Position numbers and translations under genes: made by a program. A stretch of 64,000 nt of DNA from Fundidesulfovibrio putealis DSM 16056 (lineage in GTDB: Bacteria; Desulfobacterota; Desulfovibrionia; Desulfovibrionales; Desulfovibrionaceae): NCBI RefSeq assembly GCF_000429325.1, contig NZ_AUBQ01000017.1, positions 62,001 through 126,000 of the forward strand, read 5' to 3'. Below, piece after piece: positions 17,967-26,474 of the stretch. Under the pieces are notes generated by a model. That model saw nothing but the letters and a program-made list of their open reading frames with translations, searched no databases and had not been told where the DNA came from. Positions within the stretch are counted from its first letter, which is position 1, and each line of letters starts with the position of its first letter.

Positions 17967-18869
17967 TCACAGGCTCGTCTGGTAGGCGTTCTGGGCAGCC
18001 AGGAAGCTGCTCCAGGAGGTTGCGTCTGTGAGCGACGAGGATGTCGAGCCCATAAGGTTCTGGAGCATGGCGAACAGCTCCTGGTTACTGCTGGCCGTGG
18101 TGGATGCGCTGTATTCCGTGCTCCCGGAGTCCGAGCCTGAGGCCGACGGCGGAGGGGGAGGCGGCGGCGAGCCCTGCGGCCTGAGGCTGTCCATGCTGCC
18201 GCTCTGCGCTGCCTCGGCGAAGCGTGTGGACATGTCCGAGAGCATGCTGCTCTCCCCGCTGTCCGAGGTCAGCCCGGACTGCGAACTGAGCTGCTCCGCG
18301 ATCTGGGCGGCCACTTCCTTGAAGGCTGCGGGGTCGCTCTCCTGGAGCTTGGTCAATTCGTCCATCAAAACCTTCATCTGGTCTCCGCCAGTGTAGGACG
18401 CGGACGACTCGCTGCTGAGCCCGGCGTTGGACAAGCTCTCGGCAATGGCGTCGCTAATGGCGCTGAAGACGTCCCCGCCTCCGGAACCGCTTGAACCTTC
18501 GGATGGGGGCGACGGGGGCGGCCCCTGGGGCTTCAGGCTCTCCATGCTGCCGGTCTGCGCCGCCGTGGCGAAATTCGCGGACATCTGGGTGAGCATGTTG
18601 CTCTGCCCGATGGTTGTGGCGCTCTCGGCCTGTTCGGCCAGATCGTCGGCGATCTGCTGGGCCACCTCTTTGAATTTATCCGTGTCCGTGGACGACAGCT
18701 GCATGAGTTGGCTCATCATCTGGCCCATCTGGGACATGCTGCTGCTGTCCGAGGTGGTGCTGGAGACGCCCGAGGTCGTGGAGTCGTCGTTTTTCCAGTA
18801 CTGCTCCAGGCCAGAGACGCTTGAGAGCTGGGACAACTGCCCATAACTGGTAATGCCGCTTATGCTCAT
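17967..18869 (-). CDS. MSISGI-family protein A: two copies of an unrecognised 75-aa module
   Basis: A 300-aa Ser/Gln-rich acidic protein without signal peptide or membrane helix. It contains two copies of a module (about 45-120 and 164-240). Each module reads: a helical stretch 'QMxxLxxLQxxDpxxFKEVAxQIAxxL', a small linker, 'SxMLxxMSxxFAxAAQxGSMxSLxPQG', then a poly-Pro tail. The divergent gene at 19402 has one copy and the same first six residues. I do not recognise the family. The ATG at 18869 has an AGGAGGA site, and the leader 'CCCAACAGGAGGA' is identical in the two genes. The N-terminus recalls non-classically secreted or flagellar-export substrates, which is only a guess. Confidence 0.75.
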   Translation of the reverse strand: MSISGITSYGQLSQLSSVSGLEQYWKNDDSTTSGVSSTTSDSSSMSQMGQMMSQLMQLSSTDTDKFKEVAQQIADDLAEQAESATTIGQSNMLTQMSANFATAAQTGSMESLKPQGPPPSPPSEGSSGSGGGDVFSAISDAIAESLSNAGLSSESSASYTGGDQMKVLMDELTKLQESDPAAFKEVAAQIAEQLSSQSGLTSDSGESSMLSDMSTRFAEAAQSGSMDSLRPQGSPPPPPPPSASGSDSGSTEYSASTTASSNQELFAMLQNLMGSTSSSLTDATSWSSFLAAQNAYQTSL

Positions 18870-19401
18870 GGAAGTCCTCCTGTTGGGATGATCGGGACCA
18901 GGAGGATGGAGGCTCCCGGCCATGCCTGCCCGGCATTGTCGTGGGGAGTGCAAGGGAGACGCCTTCGCGCCATACATAATTATCCTGCTATTTCAATATA
19001 TTACCTGGTGTAACCTTTCATAGGCCGCCCCCTTCGGGGCACCTTCCCTGCACCGTGGAGAGTAAAATCAATTTATTCAGAGCATTAGCTCCAAATGGGA
19101 GGTGGGCATATTTTTCCCGCACACATCCGGAAAAATTAAACATTACCGTATTGTAATTATTGTAACCTTTTCAAATTGTTACCTAAATCCTGACAAATCA
19201 CCCGCGCAGGCTGCCTGACAGAAAATACAAGGGCCTTGAATCACAGAGGAACACCGCCAGAACGTGGCACCGTCTCCTTAGTTCGGCACACATGAAAAGT
19301 ACTAATGAACACAAGGGGTTCCGCAAGCAGAGAGCTAAACTTATCCGGGTAGGGGCCGAAAAGAGCTTCAGTGTTTCACATCCCAACAGGAGGATAACGC
19401 A
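18870..19401. other. Divergent AT-rich intergenic region between the MSISGI genes
   Basis: A 532-bp spacer with a conspicuously AT-rich centre (about 18970-19200) in an otherwise GC-rich region; it must hold the promoters of both flanking genes. The motif GTAACCTTTTC/GTAACCTTTC occurs twice (near 19009 and 19161). One copy forms an inverted repeat GTAAC-N11-GTTAC, which could be an operator. I see no clear -24/-12 element and no ORF that is convincing. Confidence 0.5.
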
Positions 19402-19953
19402 ATGAGCATCTCAGGAATAACCACTTCATCCACGGCCACGAGCCTGATTTCCGGAACGACCTACTCGTCCAACACTTCGGCCAGCAGCCTTCTGGCACAG
19501 GGCCAGGGCCTGGACGAGGCCAAGGTGTCCAAGGGCGGCCAGCAGATGAGCCAGCTCAGCAAGCTCCAGACGTCCGACCCGGAGAAGTTCAAGGCAGCGG
19601 CCCAGGAAATCTCGGACAAGCTGGCCGAAGCCGCCAAGAACTCCTCGGACGAGGGTGAGTCCTCCGCGCTGAGCGACATGTCCTCGCAGTGGGCCGAGGC
19701 CGCCGAAACCGGCGACATGTCCAGCCTCCAGCCCAAGGCCCCTCCCAGCGGCGCCCAGAACTCTTCCCAGAGTGCCGCAATGAAGTTCAAGGGCCAGCAG
19801 CAGAGCGGCAGCGGCGGCCCCATGGGCGTGATGGAGTCCGTGGTGTCCAGCGTCCTGTCCGGAATGAACATCAGCACGTCCAGTTCCAGCAGCAGCGGCT
19901 CCTCCGCCAGCAGCTACTACTCCACCGCCTCCAGCGGCGAGACGGCCGCCTAG
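19402..19953 (+). CDS. MSISGI-family protein B: single copy of the shared module
   Basis: A 183-aa Ser-rich protein, paralogous to the divergent 300-aa protein. It begins 'MSISGITTSS', has one module (about 47-117: 'QQMSQLSKLQTSDPEKFK', then 'SALSDMSSQWAEAAETGDM') and ends in a Ser/Tyr-rich low-complexity tail. No signal peptide, no Cys, no membrane helix. An AGGAGG site lies 6 nt before the ATG within a leader shared with the paralogue. Downstream are a hairpin repeat and an octamer array. The two genes are likely co-regulated from the AT-rich spacer. Function unknown. Confidence 0.75.
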   Translation: MSISGITTSSTATSLISGTTYSSNTSASSLLAQGQGLDEAKVSKGGQQMSQLSKLQTSDPEKFKAAAQEISDKLAEAAKNSSDEGESSALSDMSSQWAEAAETGDMSSLQPKAPPSGAQNSSQSAAMKFKGQQQSGSGGPMGVMESVVSSVLSGMNISTSSSSSSGSSASSYYSTASSGETAA

Positions 19954-20006
19954 AGCGTCACGCTCCGCAAAAAAGCATGCCACACGCTCCAATCCCTTCG
20001 GGGATC

Positions 20007-20039
20007 GCGTCCGGGAAGTCGAGAGAGGGCGACGGACGC
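20007..20039. repeat. Imperfect hairpin repeat 'GCGTCCG...CGGACGC', copy 2
   Basis: Partner of 17593-17624: the same GCGTCCGGGAAG start, G/A-rich middle and CGGACGC end. It follows the stop of MSISGI protein B by 53 nt. Confidence 0.6.
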
Positions 20040-20080
20040 AGGGAGCAGGCAGGCAGACAGCCGCAGGCATGAACGCCGAG

Positions 20081-20144
20081 CCATCGAGCCATCGAGCCAT
20101 CGAGCCATCGAGCCATCGAGCCATCGAGCCATCGAGCCATCGAG
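20081..20144. repeat. Octanucleotide tandem array (CCATCGAG, 8 perfect copies)
   Basis: Eight identical 8-bp units in a row in the 393-bp spacer between protein B and the porin. Such perfect arrays arise by slippage and may vary in copy number between strains. Because the array lies outside any credible gene it would not switch a reading frame; it could affect transcript ends. Sequence from 20145 to 20295 is AT-richer and shows nothing else. Confidence 0.9.
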
Positions 20145-20295
20145 CAGCCATGACCCTGTTTCGGAAATTTTGAACTTATTTTTGTGTAACCTGAAATTTT
20201 CCGCCTGTTTATTTCCGTCACTCCCGCACACGCTACACACCGCCCGGCTACACCCGCCGGAAATTCTTGCCCCCGGACATCCCCCTTCTACCGGC

Positions 20296-20330
20296 AAAAA
20301 AAAGGCCGGCCAGGAACCCCCGACCGGCCT
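20296..20330 (-). terminator. Intrinsic terminator after the porin gene
   Basis: On the minus strand, an AGGCCGG/CCGGCCT stem is followed by a run of eight T (plus-strand A-run 20296-20303), 17 nt past the porin stop. Confidence 0.85.
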
Positions 20331-20346
20331 CTGCCCATGAGCGGCG

Positions 20347-21795
20347 CTAGAACTGGTAGCGCAAGCCCACCGCCACCTTGATGGGGTCGCCGTTGTTGTT
20401 CGCCTGGACGAGGCGGCGTCCCCACACCGATTGCTGAAAATCTCCATGCGCCCACCCGGTCTCCACGATCAGCGCGAGATTCTCGTAGATGTTGTACTGA
20501 TGGTCGAAGTTGACGGCCACAAGGTATTCTTCGGTGGTCAGGTCCCGGCCCATCTGGACGTAGACCCCCATGCCGGTGAGCCGGTTCGCGGTGCGCAGGG
20601 CGCGGGGAGAGTTGGTGCCGCGAACAAAGGTGAAAGTCAGGCGGTGGGTGAGATCCTGGATGAAGGAGACCTTGTTCAGCGAGGCGGAAAAGCCCCAGTT
20701 GCCCACGTTGTTCACGCCCATGACGCTGCGGTTGTAGGCTTGGCTGCTGTCGAAGAGAAACGACGTGGACGGTCCCCAGTAACCCACCACGGAAGGCATC
20801 CGCTCCGAGCCGTTGGTGGTGGAGCTGTCCTCGCCGGTTGAATACCAGAAGGCCACCTGGGGGGTCATGAAATCAAACCCCGTGTACTCGGCGGCCACGT
20901 CGAAGAACAGGCCGCCGCGCAGGTTCTTGCCCCTGTCCGAGGCGTTGCCCTGCCCGTACATCACGTCCGCGTAGAACTTGAACGGATCGAGCGCGGTCAG
21001 GGAGAGGGCCGCGCCAGCCCACCAGTAGAGGTTCTGGTTGTTGCGGAAGCCAAGGGGGGCCACCACGGTTCCGGCTGACAGGAGGTTGCTGGCCAGGGTC
21101 TGGCCCACGCTGCTGTTGGCAAGGCCTATACCGGTGAGGAAATCGGCGTCGCGCCCGACCACGCCGATCATGGCCCAGGGCGTGGCTGAAAAACCTTCCA
21201 GGGTGATGGGGAGCGTCAGGAAATAGCCGTCGATCTCGTCGGAAACCTGGGTGGTGGTAGGGTCGAAGTCCCTGTTGGAATCGATGAACCGGCTGAACCC
21301 GCCCACGACCTTGACCCCGTTTGCCACCGGCACGTTGAACACTGCCGCTGCCGAGCGTGTGCCGCCGAACACGGGGTTGGTATTGAAGATGGCGTCGGAG
21401 GAGATCGGCAAGGCCCAGTCCTGGTAGCCGACGATGAATTCGGCGTCCGTTCCGGGCCACTTGAACTGAAGATAGGCCTGCCAGACCTGGATGGCGACCG
21501 CCGGGTTGTCCACGGTGTAGGTGCCGTTGCCCCAGGCGGTGTTGTTGACGCGCATGCTGAATCGGAATTTCAGGTTCTCGTTGGCGATGAAATCCGTGCG
21601 CAGGCGAAAGCGCTGCCAGATGGTGAACGCGTCCTCGGTCTGGGTGGCGTTGGCGTTCCAGCCGGTGAAGTTTCTTTGGGTGAAGGAGGTGGCGTGGACG
21701 CGGGAGTCGCCGACCATCTTCACCTCCGAGGCCAAGGAGGAGGACACATTCGACACCAGGACAAGAAACAGCAGAATGGGAAGGGCTCTCTTCAA
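20347..21795 (-). CDS. Outer-membrane porin of the Desulfovibrio homotrimeric type
   Basis: A 482-aa beta-barrel protein. It has a signal peptide (residues 1-23, 'LPILLFLVLV...SSSLA'), alternating amphipathic strands throughout, many aromatic residues at strand ends and the C-terminal 'AVGLRYQF' ending in Phe, the BamA recognition signature. It resembles the abundant trimeric porins of Desulfovibrio, which allow passive entry of small solutes. I chose a TTG start at 21795: GGAGGT lies 5 nt upstream and it gives a textbook signal peptide, whereas the upstream ATG codons place nine residues before it and overlap the Shine-Dalgarno. Single-gene unit with its own terminator. Confidence 0.85.
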   Translation of the reverse strand: MKRALPILLFLVLVSNVSSSLASEVKMVGDSRVHATSFTQRNFTGWNANATQTEDAFTIWQRFRLRTDFIANENLKFRFSMRVNNTAWGNGTYTVDNPAVAIQVWQAYLQFKWPGTDAEFIVGYQDWALPISSDAIFNTNPVFGGTRSAAAVFNVPVANGVKVVGGFSRFIDSNRDFDPTTTQVSDEIDGYFLTLPITLEGFSATPWAMIGVVGRDADFLTGIGLANSSVGQTLASNLLSAGTVVAPLGFRNNQNLYWWAGAALSLTALDPFKFYADVMYGQGNASDRGKNLRGGLFFDVAAEYTGFDFMTPQVAFWYSTGEDSSTTNGSERMPSVVGYWGPSTSFLFDSSQAYNRSVMGVNNVGNWGFSASLNKVSFIQDLTHRLTFTFVRGTNSPRALRTANRLTGMGVYVQMGRDLTTEEYLVAVNFDHQYNIYENLALIVETGWAHGDFQQSVWGRRLVQANNNGDPIKVAVGLRYQF

Positions 21796-21936
21796 ATTCG
21801 ACCTCCAAAGTGGCATTTGCACTATAAACTTCGTGCTCCTAAACGTATCTCCTTGGGTTATTCATTTCAACACAAATCAGGACATTGCGCCATACATCCA
21901 AAGTACATCCCAGATAGGAACATTTCCCACCACAAC

Positions 21937-22269
21937 TCAGGACGCCATCTTCAGCGTGACCACCCCGCCGATGATCAAGAGCACGCCGACGATGCGCATG
22001 ACGCTCGCCGGGTCGCCGTACAGCGCCAGCCCAAGGACGAACGTTCCGGCAGCGCCGATGCCCGTCCAGACCGCATAGGCCGTACCCATGGGGATGGACT
22101 TCTGCGCGAGCCACAAAAGCGCCCCGCTCACAGCCATGCAGAACACGGCAAAAGCGACCCCCGGCAGCACCTTTCCCGGCGTCTGCGCCATCTTCAGCCC
22201 AACGGGCCAGCCTATCTCGAAAAGTCCGGCGAGAATCAGGAAAATCCAGGCGTATTGCGCTGTCGGCAT
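21937..22269 (-). CDS. Small multidrug resistance (SMR) exporter, SugE/Gdx-like
   Basis: A 110-aa inner-membrane protein with four helices, a proton-coupled dimeric exporter. The essential membrane Glu is in 'LAGLFEIGWPVGLK', and 'GTAYAVWTGIGAAGTF' plus the preceding 'PMG' match the SugE/Gdx branch, whose characterised members export guanidinium; some export quaternary ammonium compounds. ATG 22269 has AAGGAG upstream; earlier in-frame residues are not membrane-protein-like. It stands alone. I looked for a guanidine riboswitch in the 5' region and found no convincing one. Confidence 0.88.
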   Translation of the reverse strand: MPTAQYAWIFLILAGLFEIGWPVGLKMAQTPGKVLPGVAFAVFCMAVSGALLWLAQKSIPMGTAYAVWTGIGAAGTFVLGLALYGDPASVMRIVGVLLIIGGVVTLKMAS

Positions 22270-22349
22270 GGTCGTGGCTCCTTCGTCGTACCCGTCAGGA
22301 TGATTGATTATTTCGGTAGTTATCCCATGAACAATCCGCCCATGCCAAA

Positions 22350-22379
22350 CAAAAAACGCCACCGCTTGCGCGGTGGCGT
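22350..22379 (-). terminator. Intrinsic terminator after the DRTGG-domain gene
   Basis: Perfect 10-bp stem (22356-22365 with 22370-22379), 4-nt loop and T6 on the minus strand; it ends the transcript of the gene at 22407-23471. Confidence 0.88.
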
Positions 22380-22406
22380 CCGTGAATCAGGTTCGTCCAG
22401 GCGGGG

Positions 22407-23471
22407 CTATTTCAGAGCCAGCGCCTTCTTGATGTACTCGAAGTCGATGTTGGAGCTCACCAGCTGCGCGCCCTGCTTGATCTTTATGATGTCGCGCAGT
22501 TTGTGGCGCTGCAGGATGGTCTCCATCTTCTTGGCCACGGAGAAGGTGTCGTCGCGCACCACAATGATGGGGATCTCCAGCACCTCGGAGCGGGTGAGGA
22601 TGATGTCGTTGGGATACAGGTTGCCGGTGAGCACCAGGCAGGGGCTGTCGCCCTCCAGGGCCACCAGCTGCACGTCGGAGCGGTCGCCGCCCACGATGAC
22701 CGCCGCGTTCTTGTTCTTGCGGAAGTGGGTGAGGAAGTTCTCCACCTGCATGGTGCCGATGAGGAAGCTCTCCACGATGCGCTCGGCCTTGTGCTGGGCC
22801 GAGATCACCTTGCCGCCCAGCTTTTCGGCCAGATCCGCCACCTTGATGGCCCCCATGAGGGGGTCCTTGGGGATGACGCCCAGCACCTTCACGCCGCTTC
22901 GGTTCAGGAAGGGCACGATGAGCGACTCCACCTCGTCCAGGAAGTTGGGGGTGATGTCGTTTAGCACCACGCCCATCAGGTGGTCGCCCAGGGCTTCCTT
23001 GAGGATCACCAGATAGTCGTAGTTGAGCTCTTTCTGGAAGCGGTCGATGACGATGGCCGGGATGTCCAGGGTCTTGACCACGTTCACGCCGTCCACGCCG
23101 CAGTACTTGCCGGAGTACATGGAGCCGGAACCGGCCACCAGCGTCACGTCCTTGCCCTTGGAGAGCTTCTTGTAGCCCGCCGAGATCTTGGTCATGAGGT
23201 CTTCGCATTGGCCGGAGAAGGCCTTGACCTTGAAGTCCTGGGTGACCACCACCGGCGTGACCTCTGCGGGGTCCTCCTCCAGGCCGAGCACGCCCTGGAC
23301 GAAGTTCGCGTCGTCATCGCCGAGTTTGCCGGCCACTTCCTTGGGCATGGCTCCAACGGGCTTGTAATAGCCTACCTGGTAGCCTTCCTTCTGGAACTTG
23401 AGCCCAAGGCCCATGGTGACCATGTTCTTGCCGGAATACCCCGATGTGGAACCTATGTAGATGCCCGCCAT
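22407..23471 (-). CDS. DRTGG-domain, BioD/Pta-N-like P-loop protein
   Basis: A 354-aa cytoplasmic protein. The N-terminal half is a dethiobiotin-synthetase-like P-loop domain ('GSTSGYSGKNMVTMGLG', with the Lys/Asn degenerate Walker A). It is followed by a DRTGG domain (about 210-310), the combination seen in the N-terminal regulatory part of long phosphotransacetylases, but the catalytic PTA domain is absent. It ends 93 nt downstream... its partner is the acetyl-CoA synthetase gene, which precedes it on the same strand by 93 nt, so the pair probably forms an acetate/acetyl-CoA operon with this protein as regulator. GGGAGGA precedes the ATG at 23471. Role inferred from context. Confidence 0.8.
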   Translation of the reverse strand: MAGIYIGSTSGYSGKNMVTMGLGLKFQKEGYQVGYYKPVGAMPKEVAGKLGDDDANFVQGVLGLEEDPAEVTPVVVTQDFKVKAFSGQCEDLMTKISAGYKKLSKGKDVTLVAGSGSMYSGKYCGVDGVNVVKTLDIPAIVIDRFQKELNYDYLVILKEALGDHLMGVVLNDITPNFLDEVESLIVPFLNRSGVKVLGVIPKDPLMGAIKVADLAEKLGGKVISAQHKAERIVESFLIGTMQVENFLTHFRKNKNAAVIVGGDRSDVQLVALEGDSPCLVLTGNLYPNDIILTRSEVLEIPIIVVRDDTFSVAKKMETILQRHKLRDIIKIKQGAQLVSSNIDFEYIKKALALK

Positions 23472-23564
23472 GGCTTCCTCCCAACCCTGTGCCCTAGAAG
23501 TTTTACCGCACACGTGCCGCCTGACGGCTCAGAGCGCGATTGTAGACCGTTTGATGCCCCGTGA

Positions 23565-25685
23565 TCAACTCTCTTCGGCCACGGGCTTGCCCAAAGTGAA
23601 GCGGGCGTCCACCACGAGCGCCCCTCCGGGATAGGCCATGACCGGATTGAAATCGCATTCCTCGATTTCGGGAAAATCCACCGCGATCTGCGACAACGTC
23701 AGCAGAACGTCCTCGATGGCGCGGAAATCCACCGGCGGCTCTCCGCGCACTCCCCGCAGGATGGGGTAGCTCTTGATCTCGCGCACCATCTCCCCCACGT
23801 CCAGAAGCGACAGCGGGGCCAGGCGCCCGGACACGTCGCGCAACACCTCGACGTACACGCCGCCCAGTCCGAAAAGCACCAGCGGCCCGAACTGCGGATC
23901 GCGCTTGAACCCCGCGAACACCTCGCGCGAGCCTTTTGGAGCCATCTCCTGCACCAGACAGCCCATCACGTAGGCTTCCTTCACGCGCTTGGCCCGGTTG
24001 GTGACCGACAGGAAGGCCTTGCGCAGGTCCTCCTCGTTGTCGATGCCCACCACCACGCCGCCCACGTCGGACTTGTGCGAGATCTGCGGCGAGGCGATCT
24101 TCAGCACCACCGGATAGCCGATGGACTTGGCCGCCTGGGCCGCCTCGTCCGAGGTGCGCGCCAGGATGGTCTTGGGAACGGGCAGCCCGTAGGCCTTCAG
24201 CACGTCCTGGGCCTGGAACTCCACGAGCTCCGTGAAGCCCTTGGCCTTGGCCCGGTCCAGCACGTCGCGCGCGTGGAACGTGTTGGACATGTAGCAGATT
24301 TCCACGGGCAGGGGACGTTTTTTCCACTCGGCGTGGCGAAACAGCGCGTCCAGGGCCATCACTGCGGAATCCGGATAGTTGTAGCAGGGAACGTGGGCGC
24401 GCCGCAGAATCTCGCGCGCCCCGGACACCTTGGATTCGCCCATGAAGCAAGCCACCACGGGCTTGCCGCACACCGCCGCCTGTGCGGCCACGGCGCGGGC
24501 CACGGCCTCCACGTCCACGGCGGGGGTGGGCGTCAGGAGCGCCAGCACCATGTGCACCATGGGGTCGGCGATCACCACCTCCAGCGCCTTGGAGAAACGC
24601 GAGGCGTCGGCGTCTCCGATGATGTCCACCGGGTTATACAGCGCCGCGTAGTTGGGCAGAAATTCCTTGAGCTGGTCCACGGTCTGGCCGCGCAGCGGGG
24701 CCATGTTCAGCTTGGAGCGCTCGGCGGCGTCCGCAGCCAGGATGCCAGGACCGCCGGAGTTGGTCACCACGCACAGGTTGGGGCCTGTGGGCGTGGGCTG
24801 GGTGGAGAAGGCCATGGCCAGATGGAACATGTCCTCCACGCCGCGCACCCGGATGATGCCCGACTGGGTGAAGGCCGCCTGGTAGGCGTCCTCGGCCCCG
24901 GCCATGGCCCCGGTGTGGCTGGACGCGGCGCGCGCGCCCGCAGGAGTGGTGCCGGACTTTATCATGATGACCGGCTTCTCGATGGTAGCTTCCTGAGCGG
25001 CGCGCAGGAAGGCCTGCCCGTCGTTGATGTTCTCCACGTAGCCCAGGATGACCTTGGTGTCCGGGTCGTCCTTCAGGGCGCGCAGCATGTCGGTCTCGTC
25101 AAGGGCGGCCTTGTTGCCCAGGCTCACGAACTTGGAGAAGCCGATGCCCTTGCCCAGGGCCGCGTCCAGGATGGCGATGCACAGCGCCCCGGACTGGGAG
25201 AAGAACGCGATGGACCCCTTTTCGGGGTTGCCCGCCGCAAAGGTGGCGTTCAGTCCGTTGGCGGTGTTCACGAGGCCCAGGCAGTTGGGGCCGAGCATTA
25301 TCATGGAATGGCGGCGGCAAATGCTTGCGGCTTCCTCTTCGAGGTAGTAGCCCTTGCGCCCCACTTCCTTGAAGCCTGCGGTGATGATCACCACGGCGCG
25401 TGTCCCGATGGCCGCGAGGCGCTCCAGGGATTCGATGACCTCGGCCCTGGGGACGCAGATCACGGCCAAGTCCAGGCCGCGAGGCAGCCCTTCGATGGAA
25501 GAAGTTACGGTCAAACCCAGGATTTCTCCTCCGTGGGGGTTGACCGGAAAAATTTTCCCCTGATAACCCGCAGCAAGCAGGTTGGACACCACGAGATGCC
25601 CCACCTTGCCCTGAGTGCGCGATGCTCCTATGACCGCAACTGCCTGCGGATCAAAGAGCGCTTTCAACTGGTCGTTTCTTTCCAT
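23565..25685 (-). CDS. Acetyl-CoA synthetase, ADP-forming (fused alpha-beta)
   Basis: Interconverts acetyl-CoA + ADP + Pi and acetate + CoA + ATP, conserving energy from acyl-CoA. The 706-aa protein is the fused form: CoA-binding Rossmann domain (about 8-105, '[14 protein letters not shown]'), ligase-CoA domains with the phosphorylated His257 in 'SSHTGAMAG', and a C-terminal ATP-grasp domain (about 480-700, '[21 protein letters not shown]'). The ATG at 25685 starts 24 nt from the divergent rnc; the Shine-Dalgarno is weak. It is followed by a DRTGG-domain protein, supporting a role in acetate metabolism. Other acyl-CoA substrates cannot be excluded. Confidence 0.9.
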   Translation of the reverse strand: MERNDQLKALFDPQAVAVIGASRTQGKVGHLVVSNLLAAGYQGKIFPVNPHGGEILGLTVTSSIEGLPRGLDLAVICVPRAEVIESLERLAAIGTRAVVIITAGFKEVGRKGYYLEEEAASICRRHSMIMLGPNCLGLVNTANGLNATFAAGNPEKGSIAFFSQSGALCIAILDAALGKGIGFSKFVSLGNKAALDETDMLRALKDDPDTKVILGYVENINDGQAFLRAAQEATIEKPVIMIKSGTTPAGARAASSHTGAMAGAEDAYQAAFTQSGIIRVRGVEDMFHLAMAFSTQPTPTGPNLCVVTNSGGPGILAADAAERSKLNMAPLRGQTVDQLKEFLPNYAALYNPVDIIGDADASRFSKALEVVIADPMVHMVLALLTPTPAVDVEAVARAVAAQAAVCGKPVVACFMGESKVSGAREILRRAHVPCYNYPDSAVMALDALFRHAEWKKRPLPVEICYMSNTFHARDVLDRAKAKGFTELVEFQAQDVLKAYGLPVPKTILARTSDEAAQAAKSIGYPVVLKIASPQISHKSDVGGVVVGIDNEEDLRKAFLSVTNRAKRVKEAYVMGCLVQEMAPKGSREVFAGFKRDPQFGPLVLFGLGGVYVEVLRDVSGRLAPLSLLDVGEMVREIKSYPILRGVRGEPPVDFRAIEDVLLTLSQIAVDFPEIEECDFNPVMAYPGGALVVDARFTLGKPVAEES

Positions 25686-25709
25686 GCGGCCCCGAAGGAA
25701 GGCATTGTA

Positions 25710-26402
25710 ATGACGGAAGATGCGTTCACTAGCCTTCAGGAAGCTATTTCCTATAGCTTCCGCCAAGTCAAGCTGCTGGACATGGCCATGACCCACAGCT
25801 CCTTCGCCAACGAGCGCAGCTGCGATCACAACGAACGCCTGGAATTCCTGGGTGATGCGGTGCTCGAGCTGACCGTTTCCGAGGTTTTGTACACCCGTTT
25901 TCCCGATGCGCCGGAAGGTGTTCTGACAAAACTGCGCGCCCGGCTGGTGAGCATGCCGAGCCTCGCGGAGATGGCCAAGAACCTTGGCCTGGAAGAGCAC
26001 GTGAAATTGGGAAAGGGAGAAGAAAGCCAGGGCGGACGTATGCGCGACTCGCTTTTGTCCGACGCTTTCGAGGCGCTTCTGGGAGCGGTTTTTCTGGACG
26101 GCGGCTACGCGGCCGCCAAGCAGGTGGTGTCTGGGCTGTTCGCCCCGTTCTGGCCCCAGGACGTGGAGCCGCCCAAGGCCCGCGACTTCAAGAGCAGGTT
26201 GCAGGAACTGACGCAGCGCTGCCACCGCACGCGGCCCATCTACCGGCTGCTGGGCAGTTCCGGGCCGGAGCACGAGAAACTCTTCGAGGTGGAGCTTTCC
26301 CTGCCGGACGGTCAGACGCTTCTGGCCAAAGGCCCCAGCGTGAAGAAGGCTGAACAGACAGCCGCCCGGATTGCCCTGGACATGCTGGAAAATCCTTCCT
26401 GA
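25710..26402 (+). CDS. rnc: Ribonuclease III
   Basis: Cleaves double-stranded RNA during rRNA and mRNA processing. The 230-aa protein has the signature '[10 protein letters not shown]' (41-50) with catalytic Asp49 and Glu121 ('[13 protein letters not shown]'), and a C-terminal dsRNA-binding domain ('[11 protein letters not shown]' to the end). The ATG at 25710 follows a GAAGGAAGG site. It is divergent from the acetyl-CoA synthetase gene with only 24 nt between start codons, so the promoters overlap the opposite genes. Confidence 0.96.
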   Translation: MTEDAFTSLQEAISYSFRQVKLLDMAMTHSSFANERSCDHNERLEFLGDAVLELTVSEVLYTRFPDAPEGVLTKLRARLVSMPSLAEMAKNLGLEEHVKLGKGEESQGGRMRDSLLSDAFEALLGAVFLDGGYAAAKQVVSGLFAPFWPQDVEPPKARDFKSRLQELTQRCHRTRPIYRLLGSSGPEHEKLFEVELSLPDGQTLLAKGPSVKKAEQTAARIALDMLENPS

Positions 26403-26408
26403 CGCAGG

Positions 26409-26444
26409 CCAGGGTGGGGGCGTACCATCGCCCCCCCCTCCCTG
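26409..26444. terminator. Hairpin between convergent rnc and fliC
   Basis: CCAGGG and CCCTGG (26409-26414, 26439-26444) frame a G-run/C-run stem of about 14 bp. There is no T-run, but its place between two convergent gene ends suggests a shared terminator. Confidence 0.5.
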
Positions 26445-26474
26445 GTCCTGTCCATAGAGAGATCAGGCCGGCGT

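Noticed and set aside
20081-20144. CRISPR-like repeat
   Set aside because: Units of 8 bp are contiguous with no spacers and there is no cas gene; it is a microsatellite-type array.
22270-22349. Guanidine riboswitch upstream of the SugE/Gdx-like exporter
   Set aside because: Some ACG-containing stretches occur ('GACGGGTACGACGAAGG' on the minus strand), but I could not draw the paired ACGR-loop hairpins of guanidine-II or the pseudoknot of guanidine-III.
24075-26402. Apparent 775-aa N-terminally extended RNase III
   Set aside because: The extension is antisense to the acetyl-CoA synthetase gene; normal RNase III length is obtained from ATG 25710 with a Shine-Dalgarno.
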